In this document: positions 54,113 through 64,000 of the stretch, piece by piece
Numbering within the stretch: position 1 is the stretch's first letter
How the letters are laid out: each line of letters starts with the position of its first letter
NCBI RefSeq assembly: GCF_000350225.1
Contig: NW_005179306.1
Location: 1-64,000 of the forward strand
From: Chondrus crispus
Lineage: Eukaryota > Rhodophyta > Florideophyceae > Gigartinales > Gigartinaceae
DNA length: 64,000 nucleotides
Reading direction: 5' to 3'
The notes under the pieces: generated by a model
The model's database searches: none
Seen by the model: the letters and a program-made list of their open reading frames with translations, nothing else
Told to the model about the DNA's origin: nothing
Program-made: the position numbers and the translations under genes

Positions 54113-56737
54113 CTATGTGCTAGTCGCGCCGCTATCTGTAGCCAACGCGGCTCCGGACCTCCGTTCGAGTGGCTGGCCTGGCCCTACCCATTCTGGAGCG
54201 GCAGTATCCGCGAAGTACTCGGGAACCTCGCGCGGTTGATTTTCAACGTTCGGACGTTGTAAAATCTGGTGGGCGGCGAGAGTCGGCTCTCGCTCGCTTT
54301 CCTGTAGGAGCAGGGAATACGGATCCCCAGCCCAGTCCTGGAGGTACATTATTGCGTTCTGTACCCCCGTCGGCAATCTGGACCAACCGCGTTCTCCTCT
54401 TCCATCTTGACGCGCGTATCGCGTGTCGGCTTGTCGGAAATTGCGTTGGTCGCGCCTGTATCCTCCTCTGCGAGGGGCGAAACGTACGCCTCCTCCGGGG
54501 CGATTCGCGTGGCCCGAACGCAGACCACGGTCACCAGCGACCGACTGTTGGAGGAGGTTTCTCATCCCTGGACGCGTCTGTATTTGGTACCGGTAGTTTC
54601 GATACGCGGTAAACATCTGCTGCTCCGGCGCGAGGAAGGGGCACGCGTACATGGCATGGCCGTGCGTTCTGCACAGCCAGCAGACGTACGCGCTCCCGTC
54701 GGCTGAGGCGAAGGTCGCCGCCTGACGAACCTCTTCCTCGGTGAGCTGGGGAACACAGGAGGGTATGCGTCCCCCTCCTTGACGCGAAATGTCCAATTCC
54801 GCGATGCGGTTGTCCGGACCACCTATCCCCACTGGGGTATGCGCGAACGCGGTGGCAAAGCTGCCCATGGTCTCCGTCGACGCTGGCGATGACGGCTAGC
54901 CTCCTGTAGCCTCCCCGCCTCTCATGACGAGGACGGGGTCAGCTTCCCAATCCTCCTCGTTAACGTGGAGGGCTGACGCGGGGGAGCTCGTCGCGTTCAT
55001 CCTGGTGGTTCTGCCTCCTCTCGCTGCCGGTTTCGGGTCCGGCAGCGGGAGTCCGCGTCGGGCGCGAAATTTGGTTCCTTCTGCGGTCGCGATGCGTCTG
55101 ATATTTGACAGGTCCGTCTTCTGGTTCGCGGGAAACCTCTGGACGGTCTCTGCCACCGCTGCTCGCGTCGCAGGAGCCAATCCGCGTACAAAATAATGAG
55201 CCAAGGCTTGCTCCGTAAATACCGCGGTGCACTTGAACGCGTTCGATTCGAGCCTATCTGCGAACGCGTATTCCGTTTCGTGCGGCTTCTGATGAGCCGA
55301 CGCGACGGCATCGTGCGCTACCCCCAGTACTTCACCAGTGAGGTAGCGCTTGATGAATTGATTAATAAGCCCAGGCCAGCTCACATTGTCATGGAGCTGG
55401 CCTGCGCGGATTCCGCGCATAGTGTAGCTTGTATATAATCTTTCCGCGTGGCGTTCGAGAAAATGCCCGAGGACGCGAATCGGGACCCCTTCCGTCAGAT
55501 GTTGCGAATTGAACGTGATGCGCACATCTTTCAGGAAGGGGAGTAATTCAATCGCGTTCGTTCCATCGAAATTGCGCATCGTGGGACGAATCCCACGACA
55601 ACGCTGCACATATTTCGCGATTCGCCCGGCGTCCCCTGACGTGACGAGGGTCGAGACGTTGTCCAGGCCATACATCCTGCAATTAGCTACGGAGCTAAAT
55701 TCCTGTATCATCGTGTGGACCGCCTCGACCACGGGGGCCGCGGGGCCCAATGTGCCAAATCGGGTCACTGGTAGCGTCCGGACGTCTACCGGGCCCCAAC
55801 GCGTAGTGAGATCCTGGGGCTGATAGCCGCCCCACCGGGGATCAAAAGCCAGAATCGGTTCTGTCGATCCCCGGGTGGTATCCCCGCGTCTAGTGTCGTC
55901 GGCGTAAGGTACGCGAACCGTCTGCCGCATGTCTCCGGCGACATGCGGCAGGGCTTGGGTTTCGGACGCGAAAGTTGCGTCCATCCTTGTTCGATCTCCG
56001 CGTGCAGGGCGACTGGTGTCGCCACCAGCCGGCTCCAAATCTTGAGCGCCGGACGCATTCGGAAGTACAGTACCACCGGGCCCTAACGGTGGGGCTCCGG
56101 GTGACGTCGCCGTCGGGGTACGTTCCATCTGACGAACGCGTCGGCGTGTAGAATTTAACTGCGCGGTCACATGGGCAAACGCACGCATCTATTCCGCGGA
56201 AGGAAAAGGTCTGGCGTCAGTACGTCCCGCGGAGGCAGTCCTCTCGGGGCAGACTTTCCCGAACTCGTCGGGGGAGTCGAGACGCGATTCCTCGACGAGC
56301 ACCAGTCGACTCTGCAGTTGATCGACTAGTGCTCGGAGGTTATCCAGAGACTGGGAGACGCGTTCAAACCTCCCTTCGCGAAGGGATCGTAGTTCTTTCA
56401 TGCAACGCGAATATACCGCGTCGGTTACGTCGATTCGAAGCGCAGTCCGGACCTCCTCAATATACGTCGCGATCCGGTCATACATCGCGCGTGCGCGGCC
56501 TTCTGATAATTCAGGCAACGGTTCGCGGTCACTGAGACCTGCGCCACCGCCGCCGAATGGGACGCGGAGCGCGGCTGACTCGGAGGTGCGGAACGCGGTT
56601 GACTCCATATTCCCTGGCTCGGCTTGAATTGAGGGGGCGGATCCTTCTTCCATTTCGACGCGTGCGGACGCGAACTCGAACGATAGTCTTCTCGCGATAA
56701 TCGGGTAGCCTTCTAGGTCGGGAGACCAATGTAGCAT
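54113..56737 (-). other. gag region, family 2
   Basis: The region begins just inside the 5' LTR and opens with a helical part containing 'YIEEVRTALRIDVTDAVYSR' and heptad-like 'LDNLRALVDQLQSRL'. A Pro/Thr/Arg-rich linker and a capsid-like helical part follow ('IELLPFLKDVRITF', 'LGHFLERHAERLYTSY'). A CCHC zinc knuckle (C-x2-C-x4-H-x4-C, 'CWLCRTHGHAMYAC') lies at 54,641-54,682. The region is broken at a few places. Confidence 0.8.
56710..56729 (-). promoter_or_regulatory. Primer-binding site, family 2
   Basis: On the minus strand TTGGTCTCCCGACCTAGAA follows the LTR end. It is the same as the family-1 site. A tRNA ending in TTCTAGGTCGGGAGACCA would pair with it, and the common site suggests that both families share one primer tRNA. 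Confidence 0.6.
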
Positions 56738-57348
56738 AAACCCCCGGTCGTTGAGGGTTTAGCTGTGGTTCTTCGAAGACCTGTGTACGCCAGGGAGGAC
56801 AAAAACACACACACCAGAAAAGAACGCGGGCGGTGGTAGCGTGGTAGAGCGGTGGGGAGCGGACGCGAACACAGTACGCCGTAGAGCGGTTCGACGCGCT
56901 CGACGCCCCCGGGCGGCGCTAATTAGCGTTCTAGCAACGATTGGCGGAGGCGGATCCAGCTCGCACGGGTACGTTCGCGACCGCTACCCGCGTTAGTTTC
57001 TAGTTAACGCGCTTGCGTTAAGAGAACGCGTTGAGAATTAGCGGACAGGGTTAGACCTGCGGTGGAGGATCTGGTACCAAGCCCGTGCTTGTCCTTCTTT
57101 TTCCCTCCGCCGCCGGTCGCTCTGTCGTTTAATATACAAGTAAATAAACTATCATAACATACTACAGTATCTATATAGCGGTTTAAACGATAAGCTCGCG
57201 CGCCTTTCTCCGGATCGCCCGGCTGTACACGGGCACAGCGAGCAGCAAGCGCGTACTTCCAGCCGCGCGCGCACGCGCTGTAAAACGTGTCATGAGTGTA
57301 CAGTAGCCGCCTCCAGCAGTAAATAGTCACCTTCGCGATTATGCTACA
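56730..57348 (-). repeat. Family-2 5' LTR
   Basis: The LTR is 619 bases with ends TGTAGCATAA and TTATGCTACA. Its minus-strand start is at 57,348. Near the middle is the GGATCCAGCTCGCACG stretch at which the other LTR copy is interrupted. Confidence 0.9.
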
Positions 57349-57353
57349 GTGGG

Positions 57354-57624
57354 ACCGGGGTACCTAAGTACACGCCCCACCCCACACTCGTCGAGCAGTT
57401 CTCTTCGCAAGTCTCAACCACATCGATCCCGGGCCGGGCTATTTCTCTGTGCCCCCCCTATCAGGGATCTGAGCTACTACGAGTGGCAAGCTCGTTTAAA
57501 CGGAGAAGGGAGAGTCGGACACCCCGTAGCGCTGTGCCGACGGCAGTTATTCTTTTTGCTGCTGTTGTTGTTTTTGCTGGACCATCGGACCGCGGTCTCT
57601 GCCTGACAGGCGCATTGCACTACA
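57354..57624 (+). repeat. Family-1 LTR of copy B, right part
   Basis: The rest of the LTR interrupted at 30,058, starting after GTGGG with ACCGGGGTACCTAAG and ending GCGCATTGCACTACA. It is followed at 57,625 by the primer-site repeats and leader of copy B. Confidence 0.88.
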
Positions 57625-57812
57625 TAAGTGGTCTCTCGACCTAGAATATAGTGTACAGGAGACGCCTAGAAACTACTGTACAGGAGACCCGACCTAGAAA
57701 CTACGTAAGTGGAAACGGACTACATCAGTGGTTTCTGCGGCAGAAGTTTTTTTGGTGCTGTAGCGTTTTCGATTTTTGGGTGTGAAGTTAGGTTCGTTTT
57801 TGGAAACGAACC

Positions 57813-60800
57813 ATGTCAAAGAGCGCCGCCGGGGACGTCGGTCCCGGGGCGAGCAGAATCGGATCGCCAAGGGCGTCGACGATCCCGTGAGGTCCTCGCA
57901 CCCGAAGCCAGGGCAATACGGGCACGGATCCCGAACGTCAAGAATCCCCGACGGGGATTGAAGCCGACAAGGATAACCTATCCTACAGGTTCGAGAAGAT
58001 GGGCGAGGAAATTCGCCAAGAGATGACGAAAAAACTCGAAGGTGAATTGGCCCTCGTCCGGAAGCAACTGGAGTTGCAAGCGTCTGAGTTCCACACGGTG
58101 TTAGGAGAGCTATCGGCTCGAGTGGATCTCGTCGAGAAAGAGCGAGGTGACGGGACCGACGGTCCGGAGCCGGAGGTCTTAGCTTCCTTGAAACTTTCAG
58201 TCAAGGACGCAAGGCGCGACGCGAATCAAGCTTTGGAGTCCTTAGGAAAATTTAGAAGCAGTATCGACGACAGGTTTGACCACGCCGCTCACAGTCTCAA
58301 GGACCTTGAGCAGGCCGCCGGCCAAGAGCCGCTCCCTACGGGTCGAGAAGGCGACCGTCGATCGAAGAAGGACAAGGCCGCTGTACAGCGGAGTTCCAAC
58401 TCGAAGAATTCGAAGAAGAATCTGCGACGCAGGAGCAAGAGTCGCTGTAGTGACGAGCCGGAGGACCGAGACTTAATGAACGAGTCGAATGGTCTTTCCG
58501 AAGATGGTGACGACGGTTCGTCGAACCATGCCAGCGATTCCGAACATCGTTCAGAGGAAGGAAACGGAATTTCGCAAGGCAAGAAAATTACCTCCAGACG
58601 GGGCGGGATCACTTCGTCCACCTCGCGGAGAGACAAGGACGCTGAGCCAGAGGACGTCGCTACGCGACTCGGGCCGCGTTGGGAGGAGTTGGAGGAGCTG
58701 AATCCGACCAACTATCTCTTCAAGAAATTTTTATCGTACTGGACGTACCGTCTGAGAAACCCGCAGACATATTTGTCAAGTTCTCGGCGGACCGCCGTGC
58801 GAAAAACTGGAAGAGACATACCACCGAAGGTGAAGAGGGACAACACGTTTTCTGGAGAAGACGGGGTCCTTGTGTTGGATTTTTTGGCCAAGTTGGTTCA
58901 GGAATTTGATACTCAAGAAATGAACGAGGGGCAAGCAATTCGCTTGCTGCCCGAGTTTCTTGGAGGCATCGCCTTGAGACAGTACATTTCTGTGTCACAG
59001 ACGGCCGGGTCCCATCATGGGAAGGTGTCAGTCTGGCTGGAGGCCGTACAGTGGTTATTGAGAAGTTTCGCCACCGATGAGACGATCTGCCAAGCCGTTC
59101 TTGCGTTGCGAGAAGTTCAGCAGAGATCGTCTGAAGACGAGATGGAATTAGACATCCGTCTGACAGACGCGAGTAATAGATGTGGAAATGTCTATTCAAT
59201 GGAAGAGCAGATGACTATGTTCATCGACGGGCTAGATGCGAGCATCAAGCCCATGGTGTCTCAGTGTCGTCAAGATAATCGGGACATTTCGTTTCTAAGG
59301 CTGGTAAACTACGCTAAGGCGCATGGCTCGGCGAGCCGCGCCAAGCAGAGGAAGACAAAAAAGGTCACAATCCAAGCACCAGCGACACTGAGGGTGAGGA
59401 GCAAGCCGAAGGCACCTCACCCGATTCGGAAAAGTCGCGCCGCAGTTCATCTGGCAGATTCAATTCAGGCTTGGAGGGACGCAGTGCGCAAACGAGCAAC
59501 GAAAATTATTATGATGGAGCTTTTGTCACCGGAGGCGAATTTTATGAGCCATCGGAGGGCTACGGATACGGAGAATACGGAGGGAGTGGGACGTCAATTC
59601 TACAGACGCCCACGTGCGCGACGGAGTCGTACTGCGACACCACCGACTGCATGTTAGCATTCTAAGGGCGCGGCCACACGCCGGCGCCGCGCCTCCCGAT
59701 GGAGGACAAGGGTACCCAGTTCCAACGTCCAGGCTGGACAGGAAGGCCGCAGGTCAATGGACGGCCGAGGCCGCAGTACCCCGTCAAGAAGCATGGGCTC
59801 ATATGCTTTCATTGCAACGAAAAGGGGCACGCCGCGCCCAAATGCATACTTTCCCTTCGGGAAATGCACATGGTTCTGGGGAACTACGAGGCGTTGTCTC
59901 CGATGTAGAGATTGGGAATTCCATCGACCAATTATTTGAGGGTAAAAAAATGGTTCGATTCTCAGACGGCGAGCACACCGAGTGCCTACACCAACGGGTC
60001 GAACCGACCGTTAAGAGGGCCCGCCGCGGGGCCCTGGTCGCAGGAAATGAAGAACCCGCAGCAGCAGGAAAACTAGAGAGGGGAATCTCGCATGGGTCGC
60101 GAGAGGCGCAGGGTCGACGTACTGTGCCCGTGGCTCAGCCCCGTTCCCCGTCTCTAAGGGAAAAATCAGGCCTCGATGAGGAGGTTGTTGGATTGGTGGA
60201 TAAGCCGAAGGCGCCGACTCAAGTCAAGAAAATTTTGAGTCGAGCCAAGGATCGTCTGCTGGAAGAAATTCGGAGACTCTGGTACAGGGTTAAGCGAAAT
60301 GAGTGTCCCGAGAAGATCTTGGTTCTTGCGCGAAAAAGCTACAAAGTTTACGCGGATATAGAACCAACGGTCGGATTGATGAGCCGGATGTTGTCTGTAT
60401 TAGACACCGGCGCGGGACCAAACCTTGTGCGTAAATCGGAACTACCGGCTGGAATGGAATCTCTAGTGTCCTTCGGACCGACCCAGGACATCGGTGATGC
60501 GAACAACCGGCCACTTGGAACTCTCGGCACAATTAAAATGCCTGTGAGGCTTGGAAGTTTCGTGGCCGCAGCCGAGTTTATTGTATGTGAAAAACTCGCA
60601 GTCCCGCTAATTTTAGGCGCGGACTACTGTGACCGGTTTGTTGAAGCAATTTATCCAAGGAAGAAAACGGTTGAGTTGGCGGATTTCTCGGAGGTTCCGA
60701 TAGTTAGGCGGTTCTCGTCGAGAAAAGGGAAGAAGAATCTCGTCCCGGGAGAGGACGAGAATGATGGAAAGGGGGAGCGATTTTCCCCCAAGGTAAAAGT

Positions 60801-61078
60801 GGCATGAGCCACGACCATCGAGCCAGGGACGCAACGCATCGTGAAATGCACCTCGAAGAGGGCGAGCTTGGTTGTGGTTCAGCCGTACTGGTCGTTGTAC
60901 GAAAGGCACGGGTTGACGTGCACGAATGGTGTCGTTCAGATTGAGCCTGACAGGCCATTTCGTTTACTCGTTGCGAATTTTAGCACGTACCCTGTCAGGG
61001 TGCAGAAACGCCAAGTGGTGGCAGAATTATTACCACACCCGAGAGCCGTGCTTGAGAGCAAAACCGACATTGGTGAAG
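57813..61078 (+). other. gag and protease region, family-1 copy B
   Basis: Gag begins at an ATG at 57,813 ('MSKSAAGDVGPG') and runs in parallel with that of copy A. It includes the heptad-rich segment ('EEIRQEMTKKLEGELALVRK') and the capsid-like part without the solo-LTR insertion seen in copy A. The CCHC knuckle 'CFHCNEKGHAAPKC' lies at about 59,804-59,845. Protease shows 'MLSVLDTGAGPNLVRKSELP' near 60,400. Similarity to copy A stops at about 61,078, corresponding to 19,689 in copy A. The region is broken. Confidence 0.82.
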
Positions 61079-61440
61079 ACGGGCTAGTGGGCACCCGTTG
61101 TAGAAAAAGCGGGGCGGAGCTTGAACAGAAGCGTAGGTTCTGGACAAGTCCGTCCTTGTCGCCCTTCGCCGCCGCCGGTCCGCTCGTATTTAATATACAT
61201 AACAATCTATAATAGCACTACAGCCCCGAGGTACTGTAGTGGGATACTGTAGTGCAGGTCGGCCTGCACTATAATAACATCAGCCGTTGGGGCTGATAGC
61301 ACACGTGTGCACGTGGATGCGCGCGTTCTCGCACACGTGGGGTACACGTAGACTCATGTGGCAGCACCGTAGAGCCTCCGGCTCTACAGTAGCTAATCCA
61401 ATGTTTATCTAATCTAAATCCCCCAGAAGGGGATATAGTA
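61079..61440 (-). repeat. LTR-like remnant of a third kind
   Basis: The stretch after the break of copy B resembles family-2 LTRs in outline ('AAGTCCGTCCTTGTCGCCC...CCGGTCCGCTCGTATTTAATATACATAA' against their matching part) but is clearly different. It contains a palindrome GTGCAGG...CCTGCAC at 61,252-61,269 and repeats of CACACGTG. It may be the LTR of a related family that inserted or recombined here and removed the rest of copy B. Confidence 0.4.
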
Positions 61441-63260
61441 CACCGCGCAATGACAGTAAACATTCAAGGATATTTTGGGAACGGATTTCTTTGGAAGGTG
61501 CGACACTGCGGGTCAAGAAAAGCCTCTGACTTAAGCGACCTTGTTGGCATCTATCTTGCGACGTTTCCATGGCTTCCATTGCCCTTACCTTTTCTTTCTC
61601 CACTTCTCCGTCGTCGCGACTGCGCGCGCTAAGACTAGCCCCTAGCCTAGGCGTATTACTGTCGCGCGACCTATTTCTCTCCCCCTATATTGTGACGATT
61701 GTAAGGTTTCGGGCTACGAAAAGCCTCTAGCCTTTGCGACACTACTGACAACTGCCCATTTCATGCTATCCAGGAGTTACCGCTACTCTGGGCTCCGCCC
61801 GTTTCTGAGACTAGTCTCTATGCTCCCTAGTTTTTTGTGTTCGTACACAACCGCTTCCAGTGCTGGTCCCATTCTGGGCCCGCACTTTGACCAGTACGTC
61901 GGGCTTTTACAGTCGGCCTACGTACTCCCCCTTTGCTCTACCACCGTCTTGATCTAGCGCGTGACACCTCTCGTTGGTCATCACCTCTTCCTCCAGCTAG
62001 CTCACAGCTGGCGACTGCCACTATACTGCGCATAGGACCGGACAAAACGCAGCCGATACACCTCAAAAGCGATCTACGAAGCTTCAAAACGACCCGCCGC
62101 AGCTGCTGAAGCCGGCTGCCTCTCCGAGCGCCACAACTTACGCTGCACACTACGCCAAGCTTTGCAGCTTCCAATTGATGGAGATATCGCCGCTCTAAAC
62201 TGGCACTTTGCTCCCATCTATTTCGATATACTGGGAGCTTGCTCCGCCCGGACGATGTATATCATCGAGGCCGTCGCCCTCAAGAGTTCTCACCGCAGCC
62301 ATTATGCGTACGGCACCGTGAAGTTGCATCTGCAACAACGCATTAGCTACAATATCTGGTCATCAGTTGCCACTGCCATCCTCGCACGTATGCTGTCTCA
62401 CATGGCAGAATTAACATATCCAGCCCAAGCTTGACACTTGTCCCTAGATATATGTCGATATGAGATAGAATTTGCGACAATAGTAATTGAATAAAGCATA
62501 CGAGACGTTTATCCTTTTTCCGTTGGTCACCAGCCAAATTTAAGTTCATCGTATACATTATTGAGCAACGGATGCACGTGCATGTGAGCTGCTTAGCTGC
62601 CGGGTAAGTAGGGTGCAGCATTCAAACAGGACTCTAGCTACAAGGAAAATATTGCAAAGAGAGTTTCCCCCAAGAAAAAAAATGGCTAAACGCACAAAAA
62701 TGAGTCATACGGCATTCTGAATTTTCCCTTGAGAATATTGGTTTATGTATGAGTACAACACATAACGGCTCCCACTCCTCGCTACCCACCGTTGCGACAC
62801 CTCCATGAGACTGAAAGATGAGGGTGGGGTGAGGTGTCCGTCGTGAAAGGGATGGGGAGGAAAAGTGGAGTAAGGCGATTTGGGGAAGACGGGGACCAAG
62901 TCTGGTTTCACCAACTCGTCGATTTAGCGAAAAATGACTTCCCTTCCTCAGTTTTTTTGTGAGACACGTATGGTGTGTGGCATACGTTTCAGAACATTTC
63001 GCCCGATAACGAAATCATTCTTTGCGTAAACAGTGAGATTTAACTGCAGTTCGGTGTTACGAGTTACTGCAATACGACGTGGTCGCCGCAGTTAATCTAG
63101 TGTCTAGACGGCCGGCAATTTGCCTCATATGAGGTCAAATGCTCTACAGTAAAATTTAAACAAAATTTAAGATTTTCGCAAGTATAGAACAAAAGGAGCA
63201 CAATTTTTACGAAGTAGAACTTTGAACGACTATAAAGACAACTATAAACGACTAGTTAGT
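61441..63260. other. No recognisable gene (about 1.8 kb)
   Basis: Frames on both strands are short; the longest (62,162-62,434, plus, 90 codons) has 'MQLPIDGDIAALNWHFAPIYF' and no known domain. GC drops towards the right. A short element, AAAAGCCTCT, is repeated at 61,518 and 61,719. Probably intergenic. Confidence 0.5.
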
Positions 63261-63264
63261 AACT

Positions 63265-63336
63265 GACAAGCCAGCTCAGTGGTCTGCAAGGATCGCTGAG
63301 TCTTAGAGGCCGGGGTTCAACTCCTCGCTGAGCACT
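63265..63336 (+). ncRNA. tRNA-like sequence, possible SINE head
   Basis: The stretch has a good B-box-like GGTTCAACTCC at 63,314-63,324 within a 5 bp T-stem (CGGGG/CCTCG, one G-T pair) with a 7-base loop. An A-box-like AGCTCAGTGG lies at 63,273-63,282. The end, CTGAGCA, can pair with AGCTCAG at its start. The whole is too short and irregular for a normal tRNA, so it is more likely the tRNA-derived head of a SINE. The body to the right (to about 63,600) has no clear tail. Confidence 0.3.
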
Positions 63337-63622
63337 TTAGTGGTCCAAAAATCCCTTCGGGGATCTCGATGGTTCTTGTTCGTGACCTGCAGCCCAGGAC
63401 ACTTTATAGCCACCACTCGAACATGAGATTGAATACGGTGACATCTCATAAAGGGGCATTCCGACACGGCTGCAGGTCTTCCAAGCAAGTCTTTAGACGC
63501 AGGATAGAACCACAGGGGGCAAAAGGAGTTTTTTATCTCTTTTTGCTCTATTTTACTCAAATGCTGACCCATTTAGTCAGTTTTAATGGCCGAGAACGCT
63601 TTAAGCACTAGTAGTACTTACC

Positions 63623-63982
63623 TTTGTAAGTAAGATCGTGACGTTCGTCGACATGTTTCTTAAAACAGTCACGCCCAGTCTGGTGATGACAAAGGTATAC
63701 TTCTTTGTCAAAATATACCTTGCAGGCTGAGCAAATAAACTTTGAATTTTTTGTACCTTTGCAAATATTGCACCTGGATTGATAAAGAGCACAAGTCTCC
63801 TCGCCAGATGCGCTTTTCCGCTTGCGAGTGGTTGGAGTTAGGTGAGTACCAATTCCACTGCCAAACCCAACATCTTCATCTTCAACAGCACTGTCTGATT
63901 CTCGCTGACGTAACGATATACGATCATACTTGTTATCAATTAACTGGTCAGCAAGCTCACAATAAAACTGATTTGGAGACAT
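63623..63982 (-). CDS. piggyBac-like transposase C-terminal exon
   Basis: The minus-strand frame shows 'MSPNQFYCELADQLIDNKYD' and a Cys-rich end, 'CALYQSRCNICKGTKNSKFICSACKVYFDKEVYLCHHQTGRDCFKKHVDERH' in spacing terms: C-x2-C, C-x2-C, C-x-H-H and C-F-x-x-H. That is the RING/PHD-like zinc domain at the end of piggyBac transposases, which helps bind the transposon ends. After it the frame reaches a perfect splice donor (AAAG|GTAAGTA) at 63,622, so a further exon may lie to the left. The start lies near the right edge of the window, and the DDE core would be beyond it. Confidence 0.68.
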
Positions 63983-64000
63983 CTTAGAACCATCTCCTTT

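Larger units (their letters stand above)
30059..57348 (-). mobile_element. Ty3/gypsy chromovirus, family 2 (fossil, with insertions)
   Basis: This large element lies on the minus strand: LTR (56,730-57,348), gag, protease, RT, RNase H, integrase with chromodomain, a 6.4 kb spacer and the second LTR (30,059-42,265). LTR ends are perfect 10 bp inverted repeats (TGTAGCATAA/TTATGCTACA). A 5 bp target duplication GTGGG flanks the element (30,054-30,058 and 57,349-57,353). The primer site next to the 5' LTR, seen on the minus strand, is TGGTCTCCCGACCTAGAA, the same as in family 1. About 11.6 kb of a DNA transposon sits in its 3' LTR and about 620 bases in its integrase. The coding region has a few breaks. 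The LTRs are close in sequence, so the copy is not old. Confidence 0.87.
29280..61078 (+). mobile_element. Ty3/gypsy chromovirus, family 1 copy B (fossil, split)
   Basis: Copy B consists of an LTR split into 29,280-30,058 and 57,354-57,624, then a primer-site region, gag (from an ATG at 57,813) and protease, ending at about 61,078. The 27 kb between the two LTR parts is the family-2 element. The sequence after 61,078 is unrelated to copy A, so RT, integrase and the second LTR are absent. The gag part is similar to copy A and carries a CCHC knuckle (about 59,804-59,845). It is broken and truncated. Confidence 0.8.

Overview
This window is eukaryotic and consists mostly of transposable elements, with a few fragments of host genes. 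The evidence is Ty1/copia, Ty3/gypsy (chromovirus), DIRS-type, CACTA/Plavaka-type and piggyBac-type coding sequence, an exon-like end with a GTAAGT donor, and a TACTAAC branch-point-like site. There are no bacterial-type operons. Host-type fragments recognised are listerin (LTN1), a vacuolar-type H+-pyrophosphatase, beta-adaptin and a Hint (hedgehog/intein) domain protein. Intermediate GC, few introns and this mix of elements would fit a red alga. That is a weak inference, and other protists remain possible.

Layout, left half. A copia gag fossil lies on the minus strand (0.1-0.9 kb) and a copia RNase H remnant with a probable LTR on the plus strand (2.6-3.3 kb). A DIRS-type tyrosine-recombinase retroelement fossil spans 3.3-7.2 kb. 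A Hint-domain exon (7.4-7.8 kb, minus) and an unassigned open frame (8.0-8.5 kb, minus) follow. A decayed Plavaka/CACTA-like transposase covers about 8.9-12.0 kb. The listerin N-terminal fragment (12.7-13.4 kb, minus) and a small membrane-protein gene (13.7-14.0 kb, minus) come next.

From 14,045 to 28,677 lies a large Ty3/gypsy chromovirus (family 1, copy A) on the plus strand: LTR, gag, protease, RT, RNase H, integrase, chromodomain, then 4.7 kb of non-pol sequence before the second LTR. Its gag carries an inverted solo LTR of the same family (16,329-17,455, target duplication CTTGT).

From 29,280 onward is a nest of insertions. A second family-1 copy (B) begins with an LTR at 29,280. That LTR is split by a second chromovirus (family 2, minus strand, 30,059-57,348, target duplication GTGGG) and resumes at 57,354; copy B's gag and protease follow to about 61,078. 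The left LTR of family 2 is itself split by about 11.6 kb (about 30,278-41,866). That insert holds a TNP2/CACTA-like transposase, two unrecognised genes on the opposite strand and a degenerate pyrophosphatase gene. Family 2 has a 6.4 kb spacer between its pol gene and its 3' LTR; the spacer contains a piece of a beta-adaptin gene and is flanked by two copies of the pol-end/polypurine-tract sequence.

The right end (61.1-64.0 kb) holds an LTR-like remnant of a third kind, about 2 kb without recognisable genes, a tRNA-like/SINE-like segment, and the C-terminal zinc-binding exon of a piggyBac-like transposase at the edge.
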